Of a stretch of 64,000 nt of DNA, positions 35,537 to 45,052 are shown piece after piece. This DNA is from Thalassospira povalilytica (GTDB taxonomy: Bacteria > Pseudomonadota > Alphaproteobacteria > Rhodospirillales > Thalassospiraceae), in the NCBI RefSeq assembly GCF_002844235.1, contig NZ_PGTS01000001.1, forward strand, positions 434,001-498,000, given 5' to 3'. The position numbers were made by a program, and so were the translations under genes. The notes beneath the pieces are model-generated. The model ran no database searches. It saw only the letters and a list, made by a program, of their open reading frames with translations, and had not been told where the DNA came from. Each line of letters starts with the position of its first letter. The first letter of the stretch is position 1.

Positions 35537-36307
35537 CTAGAAACTGTCCTTGCGCTTGCGGATCTCGGCAAAGATATCGACCGGGCTTTGGCCGCTCATG
35601 CCGATTGCTGCGGCAACCGACGGCTCATCAGCCCGCAGGAACGGGTTGGTCGCAAGCTCGACATCCAGACGCGACGGAATGGTCGGCAAATTGCGCGCCC
35701 GAAGCCCGTCAATATCCTGACAGCGCGCAATCAGGATCGGATTGTCCGGTTCGATGGTTTTGGCAAAGCGCGCATTGGACTGGGTATATTCATGCCCGCA
35801 ATAGACCTGGGTGCTGCCCGGAAGGTCGCGGAACTTGCAAAGAGAATCCCACATCTGTGCCGGTGTGCCTTCAAACAACCGCCCGCAGCCCAGCGCAAAC
35901 AGGCTGTCGCCCGAAAACAGCGCGGTAACCGCCGGGAAATAAAACGCGATATGGCCGCTGGTATGGCCCGGAACGTCAAAGACCCGCCCCTTGAGATCCC
36001 CGATCAGAACCTGATCCCCTTCGGCGCATGTTTCATCCATATTGGGAATGCGCGCACTTTCCGCCGCCGGACCCAAAAGCTTCGCCCCGTATTTTTCAAT
36101 CAGTTCGCCATTGCCGCCAATATGGTCATGGTGGTGATGGGTATTGATCACCAGATCAAGGTTCCAGCCCCGTTCCTCAAGGGCGGCAATCACCGGGGCT
36201 GCTTCGCCCGGATCAATCACGGCGGTGACGTCGCTGTAATGACAGCGCACAAGATAGGTGTAATTGTCTGAAAGACACGGAATAACGATCACTTCGCCCG
36301 CGGCCAT
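35537..36307 (-). CDS. gloB: Hydroxyacylglutathione hydrolase (glyoxalase II)
   Basis: A 256-residue metallo-beta-lactamase-fold thioesterase that hydrolyses S-lactoylglutathione, completing methylglyoxal detoxification. Metal ligands: INTHHHHDHIGGNGELIEKY, the downstream VPGHTSGHIAFYF, FSGDSLFALGCGRLFEGT and the glutathione-site YCGHEYTQSNARFA; C-terminal HAGH-C residues follow. The ATG at 36307 with AGAGG upstream is preferred to the GTG at 36322. It is divergent from a methyltransferase gene, a common neighbour in alphaproteobacteria as I recall. Confidence 0.95.
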   Translation of the reverse strand: MAAGEVIVIPCLSDNYTYLVRCHYSDVTAVIDPGEAAPVIAALEERGWNLDLVINTHHHHDHIGGNGELIEKYGAKLLGPAAESARIPNMDETCAEGDQVLIGDLKGRVFDVPGHTSGHIAFYFPAVTALFSGDSLFALGCGRLFEGTPAQMWDSLCKFRDLPGSTQVYCGHEYTQSNARFAKTIEPDNPILIARCQDIDGLRARNLPTIPSRLDVELATNPFLRADEPSVAAAIGMSGQSPVDIFAEIRKRKDSF

Positions 36308-36473
36308 GGCGTACCTCTGCACTGAATTTGTGTAATTGCCCCAAGACTATCAGCAAGGACTGTCTTGAAACAATCACCCAAAATCCAAAGATTTTGACAT
36401 TCTATGCTAGGGTCGGGACCGAACTGTCTGCAAAGATGTTTCCGTGCCGCAAAGGGGATGATAGGTTTACCGA

Positions 36474-37316
36474 ATGCCGCAGGATGTCGTTGATCTTCAC
36501 CGTTTTTATGCAAGCAGTATCGGTCAGGCCGCCCGTCGCCTGATCCGCAGGCGCCTGCGCGTCATGTGGTCGGATGTGCGGGGCATGCGGGTGCTGGGCT
36601 TTGGCTATGCCACACCCTATCTGCGCCCCTTTATCGGCGAGGCCGAACGCGTCATGGCCTTCATGCCCGCCCGTCAGGGCTGCGTGCACTGGCCCGTGGA
36701 CGAAGAAAACCGTGTCGCCCTGACCGAAGAAACCATGCTGCCGCTGCCGGACAGTTCGGTTGATCGCATTCTGCTGGTTCATCTGGTCGAACATTCCGAT
36801 TCCATGCGCCGTCTGATGCGCGAATGCTGGCGGGTCTTGACGCCCAATGGCCGGATCGTGGTCGTGACTCCGAACCGAAGCTCGCTTTGGTCCTGGTCGG
36901 AAAAGACGCCGTTTGGTTATGGCCATCCCTATAGCGTGTCCCAATTGCAAAATCTGATGCGCGAAAACATGTTCCTGCCGGTCCAGCACAGCCGCGCGCT
37001 GTTCCTGCCACCGACCCAGCGCCGCCTGTTCCTGCGCTGGTCGCAGCTGTTTGAAAATATCGGATCGCGCCTGTTCAAGGCCTTTGCCGGTGTCTCGATC
37101 GTCGAAGCCGGCAAACAGCTTTATGCCAGCACCGGCACCCCGTCGCGCAAGCGCCGTCTGGTCCACATTCCGGTAACCGTACCGCCCCTTCGCCCGGCCG
37201 AAGGCAATCACCAGCATCAAAAGGACCACGTCCTGTCATCGCGGTCCGCCAGGGTCGATGCCGCCGATGTCGCCGATGATGCGCGGCTTACGGATCGGAC
37301 CGACAAGCCCGCATGA
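36474..37316 (+). CDS. SAM-dependent methyltransferase
   Basis: A 280-residue methyltransferase of the Methyltransf_11 type. The usual Gly-rich motif is atypical (MRVLGFGYATPYLRPFIGEA), with MLPLPDSSVDRILLVHLVEH and LMRECWRVLTPNGRIVVVTP giving motifs IV-VI. The final 45 residues are low-complexity, His/Asp/Ala-rich and likely disordered. The atypical motif I raises the question whether it binds SAM normally. It faces gloB across 166 bases. Confidence 0.8.
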   Translation: MPQDVVDLHRFYASSIGQAARRLIRRRLRVMWSDVRGMRVLGFGYATPYLRPFIGEAERVMAFMPARQGCVHWPVDEENRVALTEETMLPLPDSSVDRILLVHLVEHSDSMRRLMRECWRVLTPNGRIVVVTPNRSSLWSWSEKTPFGYGHPYSVSQLQNLMRENMFLPVQHSRALFLPPTQRRLFLRWSQLFENIGSRLFKAFAGVSIVEAGKQLYASTGTPSRKRRLVHIPVTVPPLRPAEGNHQHQKDHVLSSRSARVDAADVADDARLTDRTDKPA

Positions 37317-37342
37317 TGTCCGGGCCGGTTTGGCGCCCGGAT

Positions 37343-37382
37343 TGGCAATGATCGGCAATGACCTGCAATGATCTGCAATGAT
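37343..37382. repeat. 10-bp tandem repeat (GGCAATGATC-type)
   Basis: Four consecutive 10-base units: GGCAATGATC, GGCAATGACC, TGCAATGATC, TGCAATGATC, between the methyltransferase and the solute-binding gene, about 55 bases before the latter's start. Confidence 0.9.
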
Positions 37383-37436
37383 CTGTTACCTCATGACAAT
37401 TGACAGACCCGTGCAGTCTTCCCCCATAATGGGGGC

Positions 37437-38276
37437 ATGAATTTCAGAAATGCTGTGCGAAATGCTGTCCGCTTTACGGGGTGCATGCTGGTCGGGGCTG
37501 TGCTGACCACATCGCTTTGCGCCCGCGCCGAGACGATCCAAAGCAGCAATATCCCGCGCACGATTACCCTTTATGCCGAAGACAGCAACCGTCCCTATGC
37601 CTATTTTGACGGAACCGGCGCCGAAGGCATCTATGTGCGCATCCTCAAAAAGGCCTTCGCCAGAATGCCGCAATATCATCTCGATATTGTCAGCGTGCCG
37701 TTTCGCCGTGGCATGGAATTGCTCAAGGATGGCAAGATCATGGGGTTTTTCCCGCCCTATGCGCGCAAGGACCGCGACTGGATTGACCGCTATTCGATCC
37801 CGATCCTGCGTGAAACGGTCGTCGTCCTGTGCAGCAATGATTACGCCCATAGCCACGATCTCAAAGTCTTTCCGCGCGATTTCAAGGATGCCCGTTTTGC
37901 CAATAATGCCGGCTATCGACTGGCGGGCGAGGCATTCTTTGACATGGTCGATGCCGGTGACATCACCCTTGAAGAAGCCAACACAACCGCCAGCAACCTG
38001 CGTTTTCTGATGGCCGGGCGGGTTGATTGCTATGTCAATGAACGCATGGCCATTCTGGCGGGAATGCGCGAACTTGCCATCGACAAGAACATGGCGCGCC
38101 TGTTCAACGAAACCGCCATCATCGGGCAGGAATTCGGCTTTGTTGCCTATGGTCCGGACCCGGAGAACCAGTGGCCCTGGCGCGATCAGTTCGCCGATGA
38201 TCTCGACAAGGCCCTGGCTGACATGCGCAACCAGGGTGAAATAGACCGGCTGGTTGTCGATTATTTCGCCTATTAG
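37437..38276 (+). CDS. Periplasmic solute-binding family 3-like protein
   Basis: A 279-residue secreted protein with a signal peptide of about 30 residues (basic start, then GCMLVGAVLTTSLCARAE). The mature part has the two-lobe binding fold: TLYAEDSNRPYAYFDGTGAE, IYVRILKKAFARMPQYHLDI and VPFRRGMELLKDGKIMGFFP. No permease or ATPase gene is near, so it may be an orphan sensor-type or transport-independent binding protein. Ligand unknown; polar amino acids are typical of the family. Confidence 0.82.
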   Translation: MNFRNAVRNAVRFTGCMLVGAVLTTSLCARAETIQSSNIPRTITLYAEDSNRPYAYFDGTGAEGIYVRILKKAFARMPQYHLDIVSVPFRRGMELLKDGKIMGFFPPYARKDRDWIDRYSIPILRETVVVLCSNDYAHSHDLKVFPRDFKDARFANNAGYRLAGEAFFDMVDAGDITLEEANTTASNLRFLMAGRVDCYVNERMAILAGMRELAIDKNMARLFNETAIIGQEFGFVAYGPDPENQWPWRDQFADDLDKALADMRNQGEIDRLVVDYFAY

Positions 38277-38350
38277 GTGCCGGTTCGTTCTGCTGTTGCC
38301 CGTGCCTGGGCTGGCTGTCTGCTTTGGCTGCCTGATTTGGCTGTTTGGGC

Positions 38351-38980
38351 CTAGCGCGCCGAAACCGCAAGCCCGATCCCGAAACTGACAAAGATGCTGC
38401 CTGAAATGCGCTGGAACCATTTCTTGCCATTCCCGGTCAGGAACTGGCGCGACCGGGCGGCAAACATCGAATAGGCCATGATCGATGAAAACGACATGAT
38501 GACAAATGTCGTATCCATGATGGCAAATTGCGAAATCAGCGGCGCATTATGGTCAATGAATAACGGGAACAGCGCGGTAAAGAACGCAATGGCCTTGGGA
38601 TTGCTTGCCGAAACGATGAAACCCTGAACATAAAGGCGCAAGATACCCGGCGCGCGTTTGGGTTCGGTGCTGTTGACCCCTTCGACGGCGGGCAGTCTGC
38701 TGTCGCGCCAGAACTTGATGCCCAGCCAGATCAGATAGGCCGCGCCGACATAATGGATGATCGAAAACAGCACGCCCGATGTCATGATCAGCGCGCCCAG
38801 ACCCAGTGCGGATAACAACCCCATAAGCCCGGTCCCCGTCACACAGCCCAGCGCCCCGATCAGCGACGCACGCGGGCCGAACCGGATGCTGTTGGTAATG
38901 CCCAGCATGATGGCCGGGCCGGGGGTCAGGGTGGCGATAAAGACTGCCAGAAAATAAAGGGCGAATTGATCACTGGTCAT
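38351..38980 (-). CDS. LysE/RhtB-family amino acid exporter
   Basis: A 209-residue inner-membrane protein with about six helices, the size of RhtB-type exporters. Near the start ATLTPGPAIMLGITNSIRFG is the family's most conserved segment, followed by GALGCVTGTGLMGLLSALGL and a central YVQGFIVSASNPKAIAFFTA. It probably exports homoserine/threonine or related amino acids. It is convergent with the solute-binding gene and stands alone. Confidence 0.9.
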   Translation of the reverse strand: MTSDQFALYFLAVFIATLTPGPAIMLGITNSIRFGPRASLIGALGCVTGTGLMGLLSALGLGALIMTSGVLFSIIHYVGAAYLIWLGIKFWRDSRLPAVEGVNSTEPKRAPGILRLYVQGFIVSASNPKAIAFFTALFPLFIDHNAPLISQFAIMDTTFVIMSFSSIMAYSMFAARSRQFLTGNGKKWFQRISGSIFVSFGIGLAVSAR

Positions 38981-39084
38981 GCTGGGGCGCTTTCATTGGG
39001 GCGGGCTCGATGCCGAACGCCATTCAATGGTATGGTCTAAGCGCGGTCAATTACCATGATTGCGCATCAGATGCGCAAAAACAA

Positions 39085-39113
39085 ACAGGCCATCCGAACG
39101 ACGGATGGCCTGT
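39085..39113 (-). terminator. Terminator of the petABC operon
   Basis: A 12-bp perfect stem (ACAGGCCATCCG with CGGATGGCCTGT) and 5-base loop, followed on the minus strand by TTGTTTTTG. It starts 28 bases past the petC stop. Confidence 0.85.
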
Positions 39114-39140
39114 TCAAAGGTCTTGGGCAGATGACCGAAC

Positions 39141-39917
39141 TTAATGTTCGATATCGCGCCAGATTTTGCGTTTCACCGCATACAGCATCGCCGTCAGCAC
39201 GATCAGGAACAGGATGACCTTAAGGCCAAGCTCCTTGCGGGCTTCAAGTTCCGGCTGTGCCGTCCAGTTCAGGAAGGCAACAACGTCACGTGCATGCTGT
39301 TCCAGGGTTGCCGGGGTTCCATCGGTATATTCGACCGCTTCATCATAAAGCGGCGGTGCCATGGAAATCTGGTGGCCCGGGAAATAGTGGTTATAGGATT
39401 TGCCATCGGAAAGATCGAACCCTTCCGGGGCTTCTTCCTCGTAACCGGTCAGAAGCGCGAACACATAGTCCGGCCCCGCGACACGTGCTTTGGTCATCAG
39501 GGACAGATCAGGCGGAATTGCCCCGCCGTTCGAAGCAGCCGCAGCCTTTTCGTTCGGGAACGGAGACGGGAAGTAATCCGACGGCTTGCCCGGACGGGTG
39601 AACATGTCACCATCGTCATTCGGACCGTCTTCAATGTCATATTCCGCCGCAATCGCCTTGATCTGGTCTTCGTTAAATCCAATGCCTTCAAGGTTGCGGA
39701 AGGCAATGAACCGCAGGCTGTGACAGCCCGCACAAACGTTTTTATAGACCTGGAAACCACGTTGCAGCTGGGCACGGTCATACGTGCCAAACAGACCCTT
39801 CCAGCTCCAGTCCTGTGACGGCGGTACCGGGGCGTCCCCGGCAGCCTTGGCTGCGTTACCGGTGAATGCAGTTACCGCGAAGGCGGCAGCAATTGCGGTC
39901 AGTGCGAACTTACGCAT
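39141..39917 (-). CDS. petC: Cytochrome c1 (bc1 complex)
   Basis: A 258-residue membrane-anchored c-type cytochrome of respiratory complex III. Signal peptide 1-25 ([20 protein letters not shown]); haem-binding CAGCHSL in [18 protein letters not shown]-terminal anchor [20 protein letters not shown]. It passes electrons from the Rieske centre to soluble cytochrome c. The ATG at 39917 has GGAGGG upstream; a GTG six bases earlier is less likely. It overlaps the cytochrome b stop by 8 bases. Confidence 0.96.
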   Translation of the reverse strand: MRKFALTAIAAAFAVTAFTGNAAKAAGDAPVPPSQDWSWKGLFGTYDRAQLQRGFQVYKNVCAGCHSLRFIAFRNLEGIGFNEDQIKAIAAEYDIEDGPNDDGDMFTRPGKPSDYFPSPFPNEKAAAASNGGAIPPDLSLMTKARVAGPDYVFALLTGYEEEAPEGFDLSDGKSYNHYFPGHQISMAPPLYDEAVEYTDGTPATLEQHARDVVAFLNWTAQPELEARKELGLKVILFLIVLTAMLYAVKRKIWRDIEH

Positions 39918-41181
39918 TTGCACCCTCCTTCAAAACAGACTCACTGATGCTTGCCGGAAGCGGTTTGGTTCTTTCAAGCTTCCCGACCAATGGCATCACA
40001 ACAAGGAAATGCGCGAAGTAATACAGCGTCGAAAGCTGACCCATCACGATAACCTTAAGACCCGGAATTCCCATGAAATAGTCATCCGGTGCCTTCGCCC
40101 CGCAATAGCCGAGGATGAAGGTATCGATCACAAACAGCCAGAAGAACCATTTGTAAACCGGACGGAATTTCGAGCTGCGAACCTTCGAGGTATCAAGCCA
40201 CGGAATAACGAACAGGATGACGATCGATGCAAACATCGCCAGAACACCAAGCAGCTTTGCCGGGATGCCAAGGATGGTGAAATCGATCGAACGCAGGATC
40301 GCATAGAACGGCAGGAAGTACCATTCCGGCACGATGTGCGGCGGGGTTACCAGCGGGTTGGCCGGAATATAGTTGTCCGGGTGACCAAGGTAATCCGGTG
40401 CAAAGAACACAAACGCACAGAAGAAGATCAGGAACACGCCCAGCCCGAACAGATCCTTGATCGTGTAATAGGGGTGGAACGGAATGCTGTCTTGCGGGGT
40501 TTTGATTTCAACGCCGGTCGGGTTGTTCGACCGCACACTGTGCAGCGCCCAGACATGCAGGACAACAAGGCCCAGAATGACGAACGGCATCAGATAATGC
40601 AGCGAGAAGAACCGGTTCAGCGTCGGGTTATCAACCGAGAAACCGCCCCAAAGCCACGTCACCAGCGGATCGCCAATGATCGGGAAGGCCGAGAACAGGT
40701 TGGTAATAACCGTCGCACCCCAGAAGGACATCTGGCCCCAGGGCAGGACATAACCCATGAACGCAGTCGCCATCATCGCAAGCAGGATCAGGATGCCGAT
40801 CCACCACAGAACTTCGCGCGGCGCCTTGTAGGACCCGTAATACAGGCCACGGAAAATATGGATAAAGACGCAGATGAAGAACATCGATGCGCCATTCATG
40901 TGGATATAGCGGATCAGCCAGCCATGGTTCACATCACGCATGATGCGCTCGACCGACTCAAAGGCCATATCGGTATGCGGGGTATAGTTCATTACCAGGA
41001 AAATCCCGGTAAGGATCATCGTCACCAGAACAAAGCCCGCCAGGGAACCAAAGTTCCACATATAGGACAGGTTTTTCGGGGTCGGATATTCGTAAGCGGA
41101 ATGGTGCAGCATGGAGATTACCGGAAGACGGTCATCAACCCATTTCACCACTTTGTTATTCCATTGAGGTGCGCTCATCAT
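39910..41181 (-). CDS. petB: Cytochrome b (bc1 complex)
   Basis: A 423-residue integral membrane subunit with eight helices. The bis-haem histidines are in [20 protein letters not shown] and in [20 protein letters not shown], and the quinol-oxidation motif [15 protein letters not shown] is intact. It houses haems bL and bH and both quinone sites. The start at 41181 is followed by a second Met. It lies 8 bases after petA, in the usual petA-petB-petC order. Confidence 0.97.
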   Translation of the reverse strand: MMSAPQWNNKVVKWVDDRLPVISMLHHSAYEYPTPKNLSYMWNFGSLAGFVLVTMILTGIFLVMNYTPHTDMAFESVERIMRDVNHGWLIRYIHMNGASMFFICVFIHIFRGLYYGSYKAPREVLWWIGILILLAMMATAFMGYVLPWGQMSFWGATVITNLFSAFPIIGDPLVTWLWGGFSVDNPTLNRFFSLHYLMPFVILGLVVLHVWALHSVRSNNPTGVEIKTPQDSIPFHPYYTIKDLFGLGVFLIFFCAFVFFAPDYLGHPDNYIPANPLVTPPHIVPEWYFLPFYAILRSIDFTILGIPAKLLGVLAMFASIVILFVIPWLDTSKVRSSKFRPVYKWFFWLFVIDTFILGYCGAKAPDDYFMGIPGLKVIVMGQLSTLYYFAHFLVVMPLVGKLERTKPLPASISESVLKEGANA

Positions 41182-41189
41182 ACAGCTCC

Positions 41190-41741
41190 TTAGCCGATAC
41201 GGACGGTTGTGTCGGTGAGGAAGGTGTAGGTCGGCACCTCAAGATTCTTCGGCGCAGGACCACGGCGGATACGGCCCGACGTATCATAGTGCGAGCCATG
41301 GCACGGACAGTACCAACCATCATAATCGCCACGGGCTTCCCCGGTGGCGGTGCCCATCGGGATGCAACCCAGATGGGTGCATACGCCGACAACAATCAGC
41401 CATTCCTTTTTCTCGACACGCGCGTCGTCGGCCTGCGGATCGACCAGCTCGTTCAATGCAACCTCGTTGGCTTCATTGATTTCGCGCTCTGTACGATGGC
41501 GGATAAAGACCGGTTTGCCTCGCCACATTACCTTGACGGCCTGACCAACCGGGATGTTGGCCAGATTAACCTCGACCGAGGCAAGTGCGAGAACATCTTT
41601 GGACGGGTTCATGCTGTCCACGAACGGCCACAACGCAACACCGGTGCCAACGACACCGACGGCAGTGGTCGCCAAGGTCAGGAAATCCCTGCGGTTCTCG
41701 TCCGGCTGGTGATCGCCGGATGAATGCACCGTTTGCGACAT
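41190..41741 (-). CDS. petA: Rieske iron-sulfur protein (bc1 complex)
   Basis: A 183-residue subunit of complex III. The two cluster-binding boxes are CTHLGCIP and [10 protein letters not shown] twin-arginine-like [19 protein letters not shown] precedes and includes the single membrane anchor, matching Tat export of Rieske proteins. The hinge follows ([20 protein letters not shown]). The ATG at 41741 has GAGGG upstream. It is the first gene of petABC. Confidence 0.96.
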   Translation of the reverse strand: MSQTVHSSGDHQPDENRRDFLTLATTAVGVVGTGVALWPFVDSMNPSKDVLALASVEVNLANIPVGQAVKVMWRGKPVFIRHRTEREINEANEVALNELVDPQADDARVEKKEWLIVVGVCTHLGCIPMGTATGEARGDYDGWYCPCHGSHYDTSGRIRRGPAPKNLEVPTYTFLTDTTVRIG

Positions 41742-42135
41742 AATTTATCCCTCTTTCTGCCCCCAAAACAGGCATGTGGATTGCCAAAAGCAAGACTTAG
41801 GACATCCTCGTTTGAATTCCCTTGATGAAAATCAAACAATGACGTCACTAAAAGCCTTTAGGCCTGTTTCCGCTCCGTCATACTAACAAAAATTCGGTTT
41901 GTTAAGGAGAACTTGGAGTTGCAATTTGTTTGCATTCAATAAGATCATTTGGTTTTGCGGTGCACAATTCGGTAAAACCTAGCGTATTTGCGGGTATCGT
42001 GGGCCTTGCGAACCAATGGTTTGGCGCTTTGGTTTTTCTTATTCCAAAAAAGTCTAATAGGGCTATTAACGGGTAATTATATGTCTTCAATGATCTGATT
42101 CGACATCGGATCACCAACGATTCTAAAAGTGCGTC
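41742..42135. promoter_or_regulatory. AT-rich promoter region of petABC and trmL
   Basis: About 395 AT-rich bases between divergent petA and trmL. No supported gene; a 71-codon minus-strand ORF (41902-42117) has no ribosome binding site or known product. It should contain promoters for both operons. No specific operator was identified. Confidence 0.5.
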
Positions 42136-42606
42136 ATGAGAATTTGTTTATTTGAACCCGACATCCCGCAAAATACCGGAACGATCCTGCGCATGGCGGC
42201 CTGTTTCGGATTGCCGGTCGATATTATCGAACCGTGCGGATTTTTGCTGACCTCGGCAGCACTCAAACGCGCCGGGATGGATTATCTTGGCAAGGCCGAT
42301 TATATACGCCATGCCGATTGGCGCAGCTTCGTCGAAGCCCGCGATCAGGGCACGGTGCCGGGTCGTCTGGTTCTGCTGACCACCAAGGGGGCCGAACCCT
42401 ATTGCGATTTCGAATTCCGGCCTGACGATATCCTGATGCTGGGCTCCGAAAGCAAAGGCGTCCCTGATCAGGTCCATAACTATGTCGATGCCCGGGTGGT
42501 GATCCCGATGCAGCCCGAAATGCGATCGCTCAATGTGGCGATGGCAACCGCGATGACGCTGGGCGAAGCGCTCCGCCAGACCAACAGCTTTCCAAAGAGG
42601 ACGTAA
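42136..42606 (+). CDS. trmL: tRNA (cytidine(34)-2'-O)-methyltransferase
   Basis: A 156-residue SPOUT-class enzyme that methylates the wobble ribose of tRNA-Leu. The start [20 protein letters not shown] is the family hallmark; [20 protein letters not shown] and [20 protein letters not shown] form the trefoil-knot SAM site. Length matches TrmL. Its stop shares one base with the hemF start (TAATG), so the two are coupled. Confidence 0.95.
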   Translation: MRICLFEPDIPQNTGTILRMAACFGLPVDIIEPCGFLLTSAALKRAGMDYLGKADYIRHADWRSFVEARDQGTVPGRLVLLTTKGAEPYCDFEFRPDDILMLGSESKGVPDQVHNYVDARVVIPMQPEMRSLNVAMATAMTLGEALRQTNSFPKRT

Positions 42607-43469
42607 TGAGCAGCAAGGACGAAACCCTGATCGAAACCCGCAAGAACACCGCAAAGGCGTGGTTCCGTCAGCTGCGTGATGAAATCTGTGCCAGCTTCGA
42701 GGCGCTTGAAGACAGCTATGCCGGACCGCTGTCGGACCGTCCGGCCGGGCGGTTTGAACGCACGGTCTGGGAACGCGGCCCGGGCGAGGGCGGCGGTGAA
42801 ATGTCGGTCATGAAGGGCCGGGTGTTTGAAAAGGTCGGGGTCAATATCTCGACCGTGCATGGCGAATTTTCCGAAAAATTCCGTGCCGAAATTCCCGGTG
42901 CGGCCGAAAACCCGAATTTCTGGGCGGCGGGCATTTCGCTGGTGGCCCATCCCTGTTCGCCCCATGTTCCGGCGGTGCATATGAATACCCGCCATATCGT
43001 CACCACCAAGGCATGGTTTGGCGGCGGGGCGGATCTGACCCCGGTCTTCCCGCAAGACGAAGACACCGCCGATTTCCACGGCGCGCTCAAGGCCGCCTGT
43101 GATGCCCATGGCGATGATTATTACGACCGCTTCAAAAAATGGTGCGATGAATATTTCTGGCTGCCGCACCGCAACGAACCGCGCGGGGTTGGCGGGATTT
43201 TCTATGATTATCTTGATGCCGACTGGGATGCGGACTTTGCCTTTACCCAGGATGTCGGCAAGGCGTTTCGCGATATCTATCCGAAACTGGTGGCGCGCCA
43301 TTACAACAAATCCTGGACCGACGAAGACCGTCAGGCACAGCTGGTCAAACGCGGCCGCTATGTCGAATTCAATCTGCTGCACGACCGCGGCACGCGCTTT
43401 GGCCTGATGACCGGTGGCAATACCGAAGCCATCCTGATGTCGCTCCCGCCCGAAGCGAAATGGCCATAA
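42606..43469 (+). CDS. hemF: Oxygen-dependent coproporphyrinogen III oxidase
   Basis: A 287-residue cytoplasmic enzyme converting coproporphyrinogen III to protoporphyrinogen IX with O2. Conserved parts: [87 protein letters not shown] and the final [20 protein letters not shown]. All catalytic regions are present and length is normal. Haem supply fits the neighbouring petABC. Confidence 0.97.
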   Translation: MSSKDETLIETRKNTAKAWFRQLRDEICASFEALEDSYAGPLSDRPAGRFERTVWERGPGEGGGEMSVMKGRVFEKVGVNISTVHGEFSEKFRAEIPGAAENPNFWAAGISLVAHPCSPHVPAVHMNTRHIVTTKAWFGGGADLTPVFPQDEDTADFHGALKAACDAHGDDYYDRFKKWCDEYFWLPHRNEPRGVGGIFYDYLDADWDADFAFTQDVGKAFRDIYPKLVARHYNKSWTDEDRQAQLVKRGRYVEFNLLHDRGTRFGLMTGGNTEAILMSLPPEAKWP

Positions 43470-43674
43470 GTAAAATGGCCCTAAGCAAAATGGCCCCAAG
43501 CAAACGAAGACGCCTGGACTAACCAAAGCCATCGGCCGACCCTCGAACGCAGCGATCAAGACGATCAAGGCATCACGCCCGCTGCGTTCGCTCCGGCGCC
43601 AGCGCCACACCGGCAGTGGCACCACAACGGCACCAGCCCCAGCTCTCGCATCATCCCATCCCCGGCCCAATCCC

Positions 43675-43710
43675 CAGCTCTGGCTCTGGCTCTGGCTCTA
43701 GCTCTAGCTC
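43675..43710. repeat. Compound hexamer repeat (NRGCTC)
   Basis: Six units in a row: CAGCTC, TGGCTC three times, TAGCTC twice. The unit changes block by block, as in other repeats of this window. Confidence 0.9.
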
Positions 43711-43816
43711 CGGCCTCGACCCCGTTCCATCACGGCAAAAGCCGGGCCGGGGATACAGCCAGAGGCAGAATGAGGACAAAGGCAATTGCAAAGGCCGTGG
43801 AAATGGCGAAAACCAC

Positions 43817-43840
43817 GGCAACGGCAACGGCAACGGCAAG
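43817..43840. repeat. Hexamer repeat (GGCAAC)
   Basis: GGCAAC three times then GGCAAG, immediately before a 12-bp inverted repeat. Confidence 0.85.
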
Positions 43841-43846
43841 GGAAGG

Positions 43847-43880
43847 AGGCTAGGCAAGGCAAACAAGGCTTGCCTAGCCT
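43847..43880. terminator. 12-bp stem hairpin between convergent genes
   Basis: AGGCTAGGCAAG and CTTGCCTAGCCT pair perfectly around a 10-base loop. No T-run follows on either strand, so a terminator role is only probable from its place between two convergent genes. Confidence 0.45.
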
Positions 43881-43924
43881 AGCCATACGACGGCCTGTTC
43901 GCTTTTTCGCGGAGGGCTGCGGGG

Positions 43925-44842
43925 CTACTGGGTGGAAACGGCCGGGGCTGCGGGCTTGGTCGTTGCGTGCGGGCTGTTCAGATTGTGCCAGTTCTCGACC
44001 GCCGGGTTGATGACGCCGTTATTGACCAGACAGCGGTGGATAAAGCCGTTATCGCGCATGACCCGGATCCCGCGATCGAGTGCGGCAACGACTTTGTTGG
44101 CGTCTTCAAGCTGGTCAGACACCATGAAATGCTGGGTTGCCGGCAGCGACACCTTGATCCCGGTGATCGGGTAAAGCCAGATCCCGTCAATCTCGCGGCC
44201 CATATCTTCCTGTGACGAGAATTCAAGCAATGTGAAATCGGCCCGTCCGGCATCAATCAGGGAAAACATCTGTCTGGTTGTCGCCGCACTGATCAGGCTT
44301 GCAACCGGCAGGCTTTCAAGAACCTGCCAGTCCAGTCGCCAGGTGCGAATGCCGACCGCGCGCAATGTCCCGATATCTTCCAGTGTTTCCGGCAGATCAT
44401 CCGCCATAAATCCCGGGCGGGCGTACAGGCCCTTTTCGATTTCGCCCGACTGAAACAGCGGGGCGGTTTTAAGTGCCCCTTCCGCCGGGGAAATATTGAA
44501 CACCCAGTCGGTTTTGACATCGGCAATGCCGGCCTGGATCATTTTGCGGCTGCGTTCGGAATTGGGGGACTGCACCGGCACGACCTCGGCTGTGATCCCG
44601 CCGGCCGTCAGGGCCTCGCGCAGCAATGTGTAATTCATCAGTGACAGGTTCGACTGCCCCGGAATCCGGCATTTCCGACAGTCTTCCGACCCGCTGTTGA
44701 TACAGGCTTCCACACCCGCGATATCGGCCTGATTGATCGGAAGGCGGATGGTCTGGATATGTTCTGGCGGTTTGGCGTCGGCACCGGACACGGACGCAAA
44801 AAACCATGCAGCTATGCCCAACACAGACTGCCTGAACCGCAT
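43925..44842 (-). CDS. Periplasmic solute-binding family 3-like protein
   Basis: A 305-residue secreted protein with a signal peptide of about 23 residues (RQSVLGIAAWFFASVSGADA). The mature part has an unusual Cys-bearing insert (VEACINSGSEDCRKCRIPG) before the binding-protein fold, seen in LLREALTAGGITAEVVPVQ and RKMIQAGIADVKTDWVFNIS. The cysteines could form disulfides in the periplasm. No transporter partner is nearby. Ligand unknown. The tail is Ala/Pro-rich. Confidence 0.78.
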   Translation of the reverse strand: MRFRQSVLGIAAWFFASVSGADAKPPEHIQTIRLPINQADIAGVEACINSGSEDCRKCRIPGQSNLSLMNYTLLREALTAGGITAEVVPVQSPNSERSRKMIQAGIADVKTDWVFNISPAEGALKTAPLFQSGEIEKGLYARPGFMADDLPETLEDIGTLRAVGIRTWRLDWQVLESLPVASLISAATTRQMFSLIDAGRADFTLLEFSSQEDMGREIDGIWLYPITGIKVSLPATQHFMVSDQLEDANKVVAALDRGIRVMRDNGFIHRCLVNNGVINPAVENWHNLNSPHATTKPAAPAVSTQ

Positions 44843-45052
44843 GACGTTCCCTCATTCTCTTTTGTTCTTTATAAATTAGTTTTACCGTAACCAACGGTAA
44901 AATACTATCCAAAAGTATTATTTCAAATGGTTGGGTGTGAAGCACGCAACACGCACACATCTCCGGCCAACAGCCTCAGACCATTAGCACAGCACAACGC
45001 CCAAAACCCACCCCGACAAATCATCCCAAAATCCGCAATCCGTCCCGATCCC

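Larger units (their letters stand above)
43470..43924. other. Repeat-rich convergent spacer after hemF
   Basis: About 455 bases between convergent hemF and a solute-binding gene. ORFs here are low-complexity and not supported. It begins with a near-duplicated AAATGGCC-containing segment (about 43462-43500), then has hexamer repeats at 43675-43710 and 43817-43840 and a long hairpin at 43847-43880. Confidence 0.7.

Noticed and set aside
39784-41193. 469-codon plus-strand ORF
   Set aside because: It is antisense to petC and petB, is Arg/His/Gln-rich throughout, has no motif, and reflects the codon bias of the real genes.
42480-43670. 396-codon minus-strand ORF
   Set aside because: It is antisense to hemF and trmL, which have all family motifs; no ribosome binding site or recognisable product.
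43616-43882. Possible 88-residue protein with Ser/Gly repeats
   Set aside because: It is a translation of the hexamer repeats; the opposite strand is equally open and neither has a start signal.
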